Part shown: one piece after another, positions 8,318 to 17,129 of the stretch | Layout: the number at the start of each line of letters is the position of its first letter | Numbering within the stretch: the stretch's first letter is position 1 | Assembly: GCA_030372985.1 (NCBI GenBank) | Contig: JAUCQB010000047.1 | Span: 1 to 64,000 of the forward strand | Origin: Phycisphaerae bacterium | GTDB lineage: Bacteria; Planctomycetota; Phycisphaerae; UBA1845; PWPN01 | Direction: 5' to 3' | Length of the DNA: 64,000 bases | Made by a program: the position numbers and the translations under genes | Notes under the pieces: generated by a model | The model's input: only the letters and a program-made list of their open reading frames with translations | What the model was told of the DNA's origin: nothing | The model's database searches: none

Positions 8318-9472
8318 TTACTCGTACGCCGCCCGCTTGACATCGCTGAGTTCGTAGAACAGCTCGACGTAGCTGGCGTAGCGGGACTCGTCGATCTCGC
8401 CGCTTTCCATCGCGGCCTTGACCGCACAGCCTTCTTCGTGGATGTGAACGCAGTTGGGGAACTTGCAGTCGACGATGCGATCGACGAACTCGACGAAGTG
8501 CATCTCCAGCTCGTTGATCGGCACCATGGCCACGTCCAGAGCCCGAATCCCCGGCGTGTCCACCACCGCTCCGCCGAAGCCGAGCTTGAGCCACACCGCC
8601 GTTGTGGTCGTGTGGCGCCCCTTCTCGCTGGCGAGCGAAACGGGGGCCGTCTTGAGGTTCAGCCCAGGCTCCAGCGCGTTGATCAGCGAGCTCTTGCCCA
8701 CACCGCTCTGGCCCGCCAGAAGGGTCACTTGACCTGCCAGGAGCGAGCGCAATTCATCCAGGCCGGTACCCTCGACCGCGCTTGTGGCCACGGCGGCGTA
8801 GCCCAACCGCCGGTAGCGGGTGAGGATCTCAGCCGTCTCATCATCAGGGTCGGGATCGAGATCGACCTTGTTCACGCAGATCGCCGCGGGCAGGTTCCCG
8901 GCGTGGGCCGCCACCAGATAGCGGTCGATCAGGTGAGGCTTGATCATCGGCTCCCGGATGGACGTGATCACCAGGACCTGGTCGACGTTCGCGGCGATCA
9001 CGTGGGTTTTCTTGCCGTCACAACGGGTGAGGGTCGTTCGACGCGGGTAGACGTGCTCGACCACACCTTCATTCACCACCCCGGCCGCGTCGGCCACAAT
9101 GCTGATGGCCACCTCGTCTCCCACAACCACCGGACTTCTGTTCCGGATCAGGAGCGTCCGCAGAATGCGGCGAATGGTGCACGGCCAGACCCGCCCGTCG
9201 ACCTCGACATCAACGAACTGCCCGCGAACCGCGATGGCGATTCCCTTGAACCAGCCACTTCCATCGCCGGGGCGATCCGAGTCGACCTCGGTAACCGTTC
9301 GCCTCCGCGACAGATCGCCCTTGGCCCGGACCGCTTCGCGATTGAGGGGCTCGGCCGCCTGATCGTCGTCAGCGGGGACCTGCCAGTGCTTGCGGCGCGC
9401 CGGCGCCTGTCGGTTTCGCCGGAAATCGACGCGCCGGAGTCTTCGACCCTTGCCTGACGACTCTCCGCCCAC
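8318..9472 (-). CDS. rsgA: Ribosome small-subunit GTPase RsgA
   Basis: The protein has the circularly permuted GTPase order of RsgA, a late 30S assembly factor. An OB-fold (about 75-145) is followed by G4 NKVD (201-204), the P-loop GQSGVGKSS (254-262) and G3 DTPG (305-308). The C-terminal zinc site is C336-x4-C341-x-H343-x5-C349. At 384 residues it is slightly longer than usual because of a basic, low-complexity N-terminus of about 70 residues. The start used is GTG at 9470-9472; a later start is possible. The stop is 32 bases before the antiporter gene. Confidence 0.94.
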   Translation of the reverse strand: MGGESSGKGRRLRRVDFRRNRQAPARRKHWQVPADDDQAAEPLNREAVRAKGDLSRRRTVTEVDSDRPGDGSGWFKGIAIAVRGQFVDVEVDGRVWPCTIRRILRTLLIRNRSPVVVGDEVAISIVADAAGVVNEGVVEHVYPRRTTLTRCDGKKTHVIAANVDQVLVITSIREPMIKPHLIDRYLVAAHAGNLPAAICVNKVDLDPDPDDETAEILTRYRRLGYAAVATSAVEGTGLDELRSLLAGQVTLLAGQSGVGKSSLINALEPGLNLKTAPVSLASEKGRHTTTTAVWLKLGFGGAVVDTPGIRALDVAMVPINELEMHFVEFVDRIVDCKFPNCVHIHEEGCAVKAAMESGEIDESRYASYVELFYELSDVKRAAYE

Positions 9473-9730
9473 AATTCGTCTCCATGAGCATCACAGAGGC
9501 AGCGTTTCAAGAGAAACCAGCTGCCAGCCTGGCGAGGGATTCTAACACCGTTTAGACCTGAAGGTGTAGGCGGAAATCCGATTTTTGGGCTTTCGGGCAC
9601 CTTGCGTCATGATGCATCCAGGACTACACTCGCTCTTTTCGGGGGAACAGCCCCAGGGCATCCCCCAGTGTCAACGACTGGCCACCGAACGGCTCGCGTC
9701 AAGCGGTCGTGAAACGAGAGGTAGGTATCC

Positions 9731-10675
9731 GTGGCAGAGAACTTCGCCGACCGTCTGTTGAAGGCCATCAAGGCCAAGGGGAGCCCGGCTTGTATCGGGA
9801 TCGACCCGGTCTACTCCAAGCTTCCGGCCGAGATCTCGGAAAACAAGGAACTGAACGACGCCACCGACTCGGAGGTGGCGCTGGATGCGATTTTGGAGTA
9901 CTGCCGGCGGTTGCTGAGAATCGTGGGTCCGCTTGTCCCGGCCGTGAAGATCAACATCGCCTTTTTTGAACGGTACTACGCCGACGGCCTGGACGCGTAT
10001 TTCGACCTGATTCAGGAGGCCGACCGGGCCGGGCTGATCGTCATCGGGGACTGCAAAAGAGGAGACATCGGCTCGACGGCCGAGATGTATGCCAGCGCCA
10101 TGCTGGCCGAGCCTGACTTTGCCAACCTTGAGGACCTGACCGGACCGGATGCCATCACCGTCAGCCCCTACTTCGGACTGGACGGGCTTCAGCCATTCAT
10201 CGAGGTAGCCCGCGAGGAGCAGAAGGGACTGTTTGTCCTGGTGCGAACGACCAACCCTTCGGCGGCGGAGTTGCAGACCGCTCGGCTTGAAGGCGGCATG
10301 ACCGTGGCCGAGTTTGTCGCCCGGCAGGTCGAGAATTGGGCCGCTGACCCTACCCTGGTGGGCGATTCCGGCTACAGCGCGATCGGGGCGGTTGTCGGGG
10401 CGACGGCCACAGAGGAAATCGCGACCCTCCGCGCCATGATGCCACATTGCCTCTTCCTCGTGCCCGGCTTCGGCGCCCAGGGCGGCACCGGCTCAGCGGT
10501 CACGGGCTGCTTCAAGCCGGACGGCACCGGGGCCCTCGTCACCGCCTCCCGCAGCGTCATCTACGCTTACGACGACATGAAATACATCGAGCGCTTCACC
10601 TCCGAATGGGAAAAATGCATCGAGCAGGCCTGCAAGGACTTCGTGGCCGAGGTGCGAAACGCAGTGCCGTCGTAA
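9731..10675 (+). CDS. pyrF: Orotidine-5'-phosphate decarboxylase, type 2
   Basis: Converts OMP to UMP, the last step of de novo pyrimidine synthesis. The 314-residue length and the motif D107-C-K109-R-G-D112-IGST identify the longer type 2 OMP decarboxylases. Lys109 and the flanking Asp residues form the catalytic tetrad. Other conserved parts are IGIDP near the start, VKINIAFFE and the phosphate-binding LVPGFGAQGG. The start is GTG at 9731 with a GAGAGGT box upstream. It is preceded by about 260 bases with no other gene, so it is probably transcribed from its own promoter. Confidence 0.94.
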   Translation: MAENFADRLLKAIKAKGSPACIGIDPVYSKLPAEISENKELNDATDSEVALDAILEYCRRLLRIVGPLVPAVKINIAFFERYYADGLDAYFDLIQEADRAGLIVIGDCKRGDIGSTAEMYASAMLAEPDFANLEDLTGPDAITVSPYFGLDGLQPFIEVAREEQKGLFVLVRTTNPSAAELQTARLEGGMTVAEFVARQVENWAADPTLVGDSGYSAIGAVVGATATEEIATLRAMMPHCLFLVPGFGAQGGTGSAVTGCFKPDGTGALVTASRSVIYAYDDMKYIERFTSEWEKCIEQACKDFVAEVRNAVPS

Positions 10676-11033
10676 GGGTTCCGGGTTCTTGCCACTTTCT
10701 ATGAACTTCGCGGGGCAAGCAGTCAGGGCACAGGTCGAGGCTTTGTGAGATCTGCCGCGACCAGCCGGCAGATGAGTCCTCCCTGGCCTTGATCAGCTTC
10801 GGTTTAAACGCCGCCCCCCACTCCGGGCTGCGGGGTCAAATCTGGCCTTCGAGGTCGCAGCCGCAGTCAATTGGGAACCCTGCCCCTTTCTGCATGTTCG
10901 ATTCCCGAGGTGCCTCCGCAGGCGTATAATGCACGGCCGCCCGAGAAGAGTCTCATCCTATGGAGAGGCCTCCGGGGCGGGGGCTCGCATGCAGGTCAGG
11001 CGGGAGAACGATTCGCGTTCGGGATGGTGACCG
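10676..11033. other. Intergenic region, nothing recognised except a -10-like element
   Basis: These 358 bases between pyrF and the secreted unknown contain no open frame that looks coding. The only element noted is the TATAAT described separately. Confidence 0.5.
10924..10929 (+). promoter_or_regulatory. TATAAT -10-like element
   Basis: A perfect TATAAT in GC-rich surroundings, about 105 bases before the ATG of the secreted protein at 11034. No good -35 hexamer is seen at 16-18 bases upstream, so this is a weak prediction. Confidence 0.3.
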
Positions 11034-12413
11034 ATGAACACGGGTCGATTGCTGGCATCCGCTGTGCTGGCGCTGTGGATGGCGGCCTCGGCATCGGCCG
11101 ATGCCGTCATCACATACAACGGCCAGCGGCTCGAAGGACAGCTCATCGGTGAGACCGAAGACGAGGTCTGGCTGCGGCAAAGCCGGCCCGACGGTATCAC
11201 CTTCATTCGCAAGATTCACAGGTTCGACATCGCTCGCGTCGAGCGAGGCGGCCCGTCCGGTTCGCAACCGGCCTCCGCCCCGACCGGGGGCGAGAAAGAG
11301 GCTTCGCCGGTCCAGCCCGACGCCGACAAGCTCAGGCAACTCGATCTGGTCATCTCCAAGTACCACGAGGAGAACTTTCACTGGGCAGGTTTCCTGGTCA
11401 CGCAGCTCATTAGCAAGTCCTCGCCCGGCGAACTGGCCTATATGTCCGCCAAGGTCCAAAAGCGATTGGGGATCTCTCTGGCTGAACTAGCCGCCAATAG
11501 CCACTTCAAGGCCGCCGAGCCAGCCAAGCCCGGCGACCGGATCCGCCTCCCCTATGTGACCCACTACGAACGGCCCGCTTTGCTCAGGCTCTTGGCCCGA
11601 GCTCATGAAGAGGCCCTCGGTCAGTTGATCGCGGACAACAATCCCACCGCCATCGCCACGGAAACGAGACGAAAGGAAGACCAACAACCCAAAGCCCAAG
11701 ATCCACAGTCCGTAACCGTCGATCAGATACCCCATGACACCAGCGAGGCCAAGGGCTCAACGGCTTCGTCTGGTGCACAGTCGCAGTCAACCGCGATTGG
11801 ACCTCGACCTGCTGAGCCCACGGCCCCGATAGAGAAGACGGCCAGGACTGCTAAGCCTCCAAATCGAGTCTCCCATGCGGGCGGCGGTGTTTCGTCACTG
11901 CGGCCGACGGCGGCCCCGGCGCCATCCCATGTATTCGCCCGAGGTCCCTCATCCCGTCCGTCCCCCTGGCCTGCCCAGCGTCCGGCCACGGCCATTGACT
12001 GGCTCGATCGTCCCGAGGAATACGACGGTACGCCCGCCGAGGCCGAGGCAATGGTCAAACATGTTCAGTACACGATCAGCCTGCTATCCGAGCGAATTCG
12101 CCTGGAAACGAAAGCCCGAACGGACCCCGCGCTCAGGACGGCCTTGATCCAGGAGAAGGACCGGCTGGGGCTCCTCTTGAAGGCGGCCAAGGCGCTGACT
12201 AAGGGCAACTTGACGCAGAAGCAAAGAGCCGCCATCCTGGCGGAACGCAAGAGACTCGAAGAGTCTCATCGTAAGGAGGTCGTGCCTCGCGAGCTGCTGA
12301 TTGAGGAGTTCGTGCGGCAAGGACGGAAAGACGGTCCTCCGCCGGGCAAATATCCGACGACTTGTGCCAGCGGAAACGTGGAGTTGGTACCGGTTGATGT
12401 GAATACGCCATGA
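11034..12413 (+). CDS. Secreted protein of unknown function
   Basis: This 459-residue protein has a clear signal peptide (RLLASAVLALWMAASASA). A small beta-rich segment follows (about 25-70: ITYNGQRLEGQLIGETEDEV), of a kind often seen in planctomycete secreted proteins. A helical region (about 100-200) is rich in Leu/Ala. The centre is a long disordered Pro/Thr/Ser/Ala region (about 205-320). The C-terminus is a charged helical segment (about 340-430) that may form a coiled coil (RLETKARTDPALRTALIQEK). No catalytic motif was recognised. purC follows about 140 bases downstream on the same strand. Confidence 0.8.
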   Translation: MNTGRLLASAVLALWMAASASADAVITYNGQRLEGQLIGETEDEVWLRQSRPDGITFIRKIHRFDIARVERGGPSGSQPASAPTGGEKEASPVQPDADKLRQLDLVISKYHEENFHWAGFLVTQLISKSSPGELAYMSAKVQKRLGISLAELAANSHFKAAEPAKPGDRIRLPYVTHYERPALLRLLARAHEEALGQLIADNNPTAIATETRRKEDQQPKAQDPQSVTVDQIPHDTSEAKGSTASSGAQSQSTAIGPRPAEPTAPIEKTARTAKPPNRVSHAGGGVSSLRPTAAPAPSHVFARGPSSRPSPWPAQRPATAIDWLDRPEEYDGTPAEAEAMVKHVQYTISLLSERIRLETKARTDPALRTALIQEKDRLGLLLKAAKALTKGNLTQKQRAAILAERKRLEESHRKEVVPRELLIEEFVRQGRKDGPPPGKYPTTCASGNVELVPVDVNTP

Positions 12414-12554
12414 CCCGTGTCCTCGCGTTGTTGCCAATCCCAACGATGCGGGCCCGCGGGTCGACAGGCGAATGGGTCTTCTTGCGGTCCAGGAACCTTC
12501 GTTCCCCCTCTTAATCGGATGACATGAGAACTCTTAGGAAACAGGAGTCGCGCC

Positions 12555-13454
12555 TTGGCAAATGACCATGTAATTCTGCAAACGAACATACCGGGGCTCC
12601 CCGTTCGCCGCGGCAAAGTGCGCGACGTTTACGACCTCGGCGATAAGCTGCTGATCGTCGCCAGCGATCGCATCAGCGCCTTCGACGTCGTCATGCCCAA
12701 CGGAATCCCCTTCAAGGGCGAGGTGTTGACGCGGATCAGCAAGTTCTGGTTCGACTTCGTGAAAGGCATTCGCCATCACCTGATTGAGTTCATCGACAAG
12801 AAGGCACCGCCGGGCTTCGAGTCTTACCTGGATCAGCTCACCGGCCGGGCGATGCTGGTCAGAAAGACCAGGGTGCTGCCTATCGAGTGTGTCGTTCGCG
12901 GCTATCTCGCCGGCAGCGGGTGGAAGGAATACCAGAACGCGCAGTCGGTGTGCGGGATCAAACTGCCCGCCGGTCTCCGGCAGTGCGACAAGCTGCCCGA
13001 GCCGCTTTTCACCCCGGCCACCAAGGCCGAGCAAGGCCACGACGAAAACATATCGTTCGAGCAAGCCTGCGAACTGACCGACACCAACACCATCGAAACC
13101 GTGCGACAACGAAGCATTTCCGTGTATACCCAGACTGCGGATTACGCCCGCCAGCGCGGCGTGATCATTGCGGACACGAAACTCGAATGGGGCTTCGACG
13201 GCAACGAGCTGATCCTCATCGACGAGGCGCTCACGCCGGACTCCTCGCGATTCTGGCCCGCCGACCAGTACCAGCCCGGTCGAGATCAGCCCAGCTTCGA
13301 CAAACAGTTTGTCCGCAACTACCTGGAGACGCTGAATTGGAGTAAAACACCTCCAGGCCCGATGCTGCCCGCGGATGTCGTTGAAGGCACCGCGCGCAAG
13401 TACATCGAAGCCTACGAGCGCCTCACCGGTCAGCGTTTTCCCAAGACCCTGTGA
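12555..13454 (+). CDS. purC: SAICAR synthetase
   Basis: Phosphoribosylaminoimidazole-succinocarboxamide synthase joins CAIR to aspartate in purine synthesis. At 299 residues it has the usual length of the longer bacterial/yeast form. Motifs include RRGKVRDVYD at the nucleotide-binding hairpin, VASDRISAFDVV, ECVVRGYLAGSGW, and DTKLEWGFD with LIDEALTPDSSRFWP. The start is TTG at 12555-12557, supported by AGGAG seven bases upstream; the first in-frame ATG would remove conserved residues. A PurF-like gene is elsewhere in the window (53894-55423), so the pathway is dispersed. Confidence 0.95.
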   Translation: MANDHVILQTNIPGLPVRRGKVRDVYDLGDKLLIVASDRISAFDVVMPNGIPFKGEVLTRISKFWFDFVKGIRHHLIEFIDKKAPPGFESYLDQLTGRAMLVRKTRVLPIECVVRGYLAGSGWKEYQNAQSVCGIKLPAGLRQCDKLPEPLFTPATKAEQGHDENISFEQACELTDTNTIETVRQRSISVYTQTADYARQRGVIIADTKLEWGFDGNELILIDEALTPDSSRFWPADQYQPGRDQPSFDKQFVRNYLETLNWSKTPPGPMLPADVVEGTARKYIEAYERLTGQRFPKTL

Positions 13455-13980
13455 GCGCCGACTGCGACGCGCAACACAAGGCTCGCCTCCAGCGCGATCG
13501 ATTGCCGCACGGCTGTCGCAGGCGGGGAAACACCGCAAGGAAAAAAGAAGGCGAAGATGCCTTGGTTTAAACCAGACGCCTTCGCCTTCCGGAGGGGAAA
13601 GAAGCGCAAGTATTTTGAATCGAAAGAGGTTGCGCGCCTAGTGGGGTAAACACCCTAAATAAGAAAAACATTCAGGAACCCCCTGCGAAGCCCTTACTGG
13701 CGAATGTTCGTCTACCTATATAATGCCAAGTGGAACACCTAATAGTATATCGGGTTTTCACGCATGACACTTCTCCTGCCGCCCGGCCCTCCAAGCAGCT
13801 CATCAGAGCGAGGCCAGACGTTATTCCAGCATCTACGAACAGAGCCGATGCCGGGTTTCCGGGTGTTTGCCTTGTCTGCTGTCCAAAGACCTTTGAGGTT
13901 GACAACAAGGGAAGCACGGCAATCCGTCTCCGAATGCACTCTGCCGTTCGCCAGAGATGAGCATCGAATCGTGTCCGGGG
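13455..13980. other. Intergenic region, locally AT-rich, with a minus-strand terminator
   Basis: No coding frame is convincing in these 526 bases. About 13610-13760 is clearly AT-richer than the rest of the window and contains the promoter-like CTATATAATG (13717-13726). The terminator-like hairpin at 13541-13589 points along the minus strand. Together they could bound a short minus-strand transcript, or the hairpin may end the nitrilase transcript after a roughly 390-base untranslated tail. Confidence 0.45.
13541..13589 (-). terminator. Rho-independent terminator, minus strand
   Basis: Two perfect 10-base arms (GAAGGCGAAG at 13547-13556 and CTTCGCCTTC at 13580-13589) enclose an inner 12-base palindrome (TGGTTTAAACCA). 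Six A residues at 13541-13546 give the U-tract on the minus strand. There is no T-run on the plus side, so it does not end purC. Confidence 0.7.
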
Positions 13981-15384
13981 TCAGAATCGGTATGTCGCGG
14001 GTCGTCGCTCGACAAGGAGGTCGGTCTGGGGAGCTATCGACTTGTCGGCCGCTTCGCCCAGAGCGATGACCGCAGTGGCAGGTGTTCGTGACTCTGCGGA
14101 CGCACAGGACAGAATCGCCCCATCAGGCCCGATGATCGCGGCGAAGGAGCTGTTGGCTGCGATGACGAACACGCGGTTTTCCAGGGCCCGGGTCCGCAGA
14201 ACAGACAGATCGGACGGCTCTTCCCAGAAGACCAGCATGGTCGCTCCGTCGAGGACCATTCTCCGCGGCGTCACGAAGGAACGAGCCGCGGAATCTACCA
14301 GGCATGCCGCATGACCGCCGGCCAGATCGAGCACCTTAGACGCTCGGGGCGCAAGCAGCAGGTCGATCGCCAGATTGGCCGCACGTTGCCGCAGTCTCGG
14401 GGCATCGTCGGCGTTGGCCGCCAGGGCCACGAGAAGGCGGGGCTTGTGTTCCCGAAGATGACACAGCAGCGGACCATCGGCATCGAGCATTTCCGGCAGG
14501 ATTCCGGCCGGAATCGCCGCCACCCTGATGGGGGACAGATCGCAGGCCCGGGGCCGGATGGGGGGAGCGTGACTCAAGAGCCTGGCCACGTGTTGCCGCT
14601 GATCGGCTTGCCAGTGGGACCTTGCCGGGGTGATCTGTGCGCAGATCACGGCCTCACCTGTCGGTGCGGCCTCGACAACCAGGGAACCGTCGGCCTGGAC
14701 GATCCGGCTCTTGCCAACGTAACCGAATCCGTCACGTTCGACCCCGGACTTGTCGGCACAGACGATGGGCAACGCGAACTCGCGGGCTCGAGCCTCGATC
14801 AGGAACTCAACCTGCGGATTGCGGAACTCGCCCGCTTGGCGAGAGCTGTTGACCCAGCAGGTGGGCATGGCCAACAGCTCGGCGCCGTCGGCCGCCAGCG
14901 TGGCCAGGATCTCGGGTGCACGGGTCTCGGCGCAGATGATCATGCCGATCCGGCCCAGCCGTGTGTCGAGCGCCCGAACCTGCTCACCTGCGGCGTACCA
15001 GTCATGTTCCAGGTCCCAGAGGAACGTCTTGTGCGCCCGGCCGATCTCGCGGCCATCGTCGTCGAGCAACACGGCGGCGTTGTACAGCTTGTTGCCGCTG
15101 TCGTCGACAAAGCCGCTGACGATGTGCATCCGATAGTGTGCCGCCCGCCCGGCGAGCCATCGGACAAAGGACTCGCCGGCCATGTGCCTGCCGGCCCGGT
15201 AGGATTCGATCGACCCCAGCAGGTAAGCCGGGTAAGCGCATTCAGGCAGGACCAGCAGGTCGACCTTGTGCCGATGGGCCTCCTCGATGGCGGAATCGAG
15301 CGAAGCCAACGTCAGGTCGGCCTGGTTCATGGGCCGGGCGGGAATCTGACCTGCCGCAATGGTGATGCTGCGAGCACTCCCCAT
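13981..15384 (-). CDS. Carbon-nitrogen hydrolase (nitrilase superfamily) with a second, degenerate nitrilase-like domain
   Basis: The N-terminal half (about 1-255) is a complete nitrilase-superfamily domain with the catalytic triad Glu48 (LPECAYPAYL), Lys119 (HKTFLW) and Cys151 (IICAETRAPE). It should hydrolyse an amide or nitrile. The C-terminal half (about 275-467) reads like a second copy of the fold: RVAAIPAG at the start, LLVALAANAD, and ALENRVFVIAANSSFAAIIGPDG near the end. It has lost recognisable Glu, Lys and Cys catalytic residues. At 467 residues the protein is far longer than a single-domain amidase (about 270). The substrate is unknown. It is divergent from the dnaJ-like gene, 94 bases apart. 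Confidence 0.86.
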   Translation of the reverse strand: MGSARSITIAAGQIPARPMNQADLTLASLDSAIEEAHRHKVDLLVLPECAYPAYLLGSIESYRAGRHMAGESFVRWLAGRAAHYRMHIVSGFVDDSGNKLYNAAVLLDDDGREIGRAHKTFLWDLEHDWYAAGEQVRALDTRLGRIGMIICAETRAPEILATLAADGAELLAMPTCWVNSSRQAGEFRNPQVEFLIEARAREFALPIVCADKSGVERDGFGYVGKSRIVQADGSLVVEAAPTGEAVICAQITPARSHWQADQRQHVARLLSHAPPIRPRACDLSPIRVAAIPAGILPEMLDADGPLLCHLREHKPRLLVALAANADDAPRLRQRAANLAIDLLLAPRASKVLDLAGGHAACLVDSAARSFVTPRRMVLDGATMLVFWEEPSDLSVLRTRALENRVFVIAANSSFAAIIGPDGAILSCASAESRTPATAVIALGEAADKSIAPQTDLLVERRPATYRF

Positions 15385-15440
15385 ACAGTCGCGAAATCGT
15401 AGCGCAGTCGCTGAGGCTATGCAACACGTTTCGGGCGCTT

Positions 15441-15446
15441 TATAAT
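15441..15446 (+). promoter_or_regulatory. TATAAT -10-like element for the dnaJ-type gene
   Basis: A perfect TATAAT lies 32 bases before the ATG at 15479, in the short divergent gap. No good -35 is visible, so recognition by another sigma factor or an activator is possible. Confidence 0.35.
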
Positions 15447-15478
15447 CTCTCCGACGAACAGGAAGTGACCCGCCGAAT

Positions 15479-16468
15479 ATGCCCGAACGTGATTACTATG
15501 AAGTGCTCGGAATACCCCGCAACGCCACACCGGATCAGGTCAAGCGGGCCTATCGCAAGCTCGCCAAGCAGCACCACCCCGACCGCAACCCAGGCGACAA
15601 GACCGCGGAAAGCCGCTTCAAGGAAGTCCAGGCGGCCTACGAGGTGCTGAGCGACCCCGAGAAGCGCAAACTCTACGACCAGTTCGGCCACGCCGGGGCG
15701 CGCGGGCCGGCCGGCGGTTGGCGGTCGGGTCCCGGAGGACAACGCGTCTACACCTGGAAGTCAGGCGGGGGGCCTGATATCCCAGTCGAAGATCTCGACG
15801 ACTTGTTCAGTGTTTTTGCGGGCGGCGGGGGGCGCCGGCGAGCAGCCGGGCGAAGCATCTTCGAGGAATTCTTCCAGCGTGCAAGTCGACCCGAAGGCGA
15901 GTCCTACGGGCAGGCCGCAGCCGGAACGGACGTGGAGCATCCTGTGGACTTGAGCTTCGAGCAGGCCGTCCACGGTACCAGGCTGGACCTGACTCTGACC
16001 GATCCCCGAACGGCGACTCCCCAGCGAATCACGGTGAAGATCCCGCCCGGCGTGGCTGACGGCCAGCGGATCCGGCTCCGCGGCAAGGGCAGCTCGGGCG
16101 GACCCCGGATGCCGGCAGGCGACCTGTACATCGTGTGCCGGGTCAGTCCTCATCCCTACTTCAGACGCGAAGGCAATGACATCTATCTTGACCTTCCCCT
16201 CACAATTTCGGAGGCCGCCCTGGGAACACGCGTGGACATTCCGACGCTCGGCGGCCGAACCATGTTGACCGTTCCACCGGGGACGCCGAGCGGCGCCAAA
16301 CTCCGGCTGAAAGACCAGGGCGTTCGTGCCGGAGGCAAGGCTGCAGGTCATCTCTATGCAGTGGTGCGAATTGTTCCTCCGAAAACGCTCAGCCCTCAGC
16401 AACGAGAACTGCTCGAGAAGCTCCGGCAGACCGATCAACAATCGCCGCGCACCGGGCCGGCATGGTGA
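15479..16468 (+). CDS. DnaJ/CbpA-type co-chaperone
   Basis: This 329-residue J-protein stimulates a DnaK-type Hsp70. The J domain (about 4-68) includes the HPD motif in QHHPDRNPGD. A Gly/Arg-rich linker (about 75-120) follows. The C-terminal half holds two beta-sandwich substrate-binding domains (VEHPVDLSFEQAVHG, RITVKIPPGVADGQRIRLRGKG, then TLGGRTMLTVPPGTPSGAKLRLKDQG). The CxxCxGxG zinc repeats of DnaJ proper are absent, so it is a class B, CbpA-like protein. AGGAAG lies about 15 bases before the ATG. Confidence 0.93.
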   Translation: MPERDYYEVLGIPRNATPDQVKRAYRKLAKQHHPDRNPGDKTAESRFKEVQAAYEVLSDPEKRKLYDQFGHAGARGPAGGWRSGPGGQRVYTWKSGGGPDIPVEDLDDLFSVFAGGGGRRRAAGRSIFEEFFQRASRPEGESYGQAAAGTDVEHPVDLSFEQAVHGTRLDLTLTDPRTATPQRITVKIPPGVADGQRIRLRGKGSSGGPRMPAGDLYIVCRVSPHPYFRREGNDIYLDLPLTISEAALGTRVDIPTLGGRTMLTVPPGTPSGAKLRLKDQGVRAGGKAAGHLYAVVRIVPPKTLSPQQRELLEKLRQTDQQSPRTGPAW

Positions 16469-17129
16469 CCCGACCTGCCGCCGCGCACATCCCGATGATG
16501 TCGCCTGACATTCTTCCGACCGCTGACCGATCACCACGGCTTGTATCTGCGCCGCTCAGAGTGCGCAAAAAAACGCCCGCGCGTTTTATGGGGAGGTTAG
16601 AGTCGCGGAGAGCGCGGGCGCAAGGGAATGGCTTTTTTCTCTGGGCGCTTCGGCGCGCGCCCTGTTGGTCCTCGGCTGAATCTGAGACCGCCGCGGATCG
16701 GTCTTTCTCATCCTCCAAAGCGATACCGTGCTTCCCTCTTCTTCAGACCGAAAATGACTGCAAGCTTCTGCCCCGCCACCACCCGGTCGGTTTTTCAATT
16801 GCCTCTGACCGAAGGCGGATGCGGCTATACCCCGCTGCATGCGAGTCTATCACAACCGAGTGCTGTGTTCCACTGGCGACACGGTGAATTGTTGTTCCGA
16901 GCCCAGAGCATTTGGCGCTAAGTAACGACTACTCCCTCTAAGTCGGTGAACCGTCAACGGTGAACCCTGCGTAAGTCGCAAGAGAGCCACCTGTTGTGAC
17001 TGATACTTTCTGACCGATATCACGGCATATTCAGGATTCCGGTTCTATCGCTTTTGACTTGCAGCCATCGACTTGTCTCTGTACAAACGCTTCGCTTCGG
17101 TTTGAAGCGCTTTGCCTGGAGGTTTCGTT
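16469..17129. other. Intergenic region with a GC-rich inverted repeat
   Basis: In these 661 bases no frame looks coding on either strand. The main structure is the inverted repeat at 16567-16620. A T6 run at 16633-16638 is 12 bases beyond it on the plus strand. I looked for RNase P, tmRNA and SRP RNA hallmarks and did not find them. Confidence 0.45.
16567..16620 (-). terminator. Probable Rho-independent terminator, minus strand
   Basis: Perfect 9-base arms CGCCCGCGC (16574-16582) and GCGCGGGCG (16612-16620) are separated by 29 bases. Seven A residues (16567-16573) give a U-tract on the minus strand. The loop is long for a terminator. No minus-strand gene lies between it and gltX, whose 3' end is 1.8 kb away. 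Confidence 0.5.

Noticed and set aside
12534-13538. Open frame of 334 codons antisense to purC
   Set aside because: purC is certain from its motifs; the antisense frame reflects high GC at third positions.
16469-17129. RNase P RNA, tmRNA or SRP RNA in the 661-base gap
   Set aside because: I looked for the conserved words of each on both strands and found none; only a hairpin is supported.
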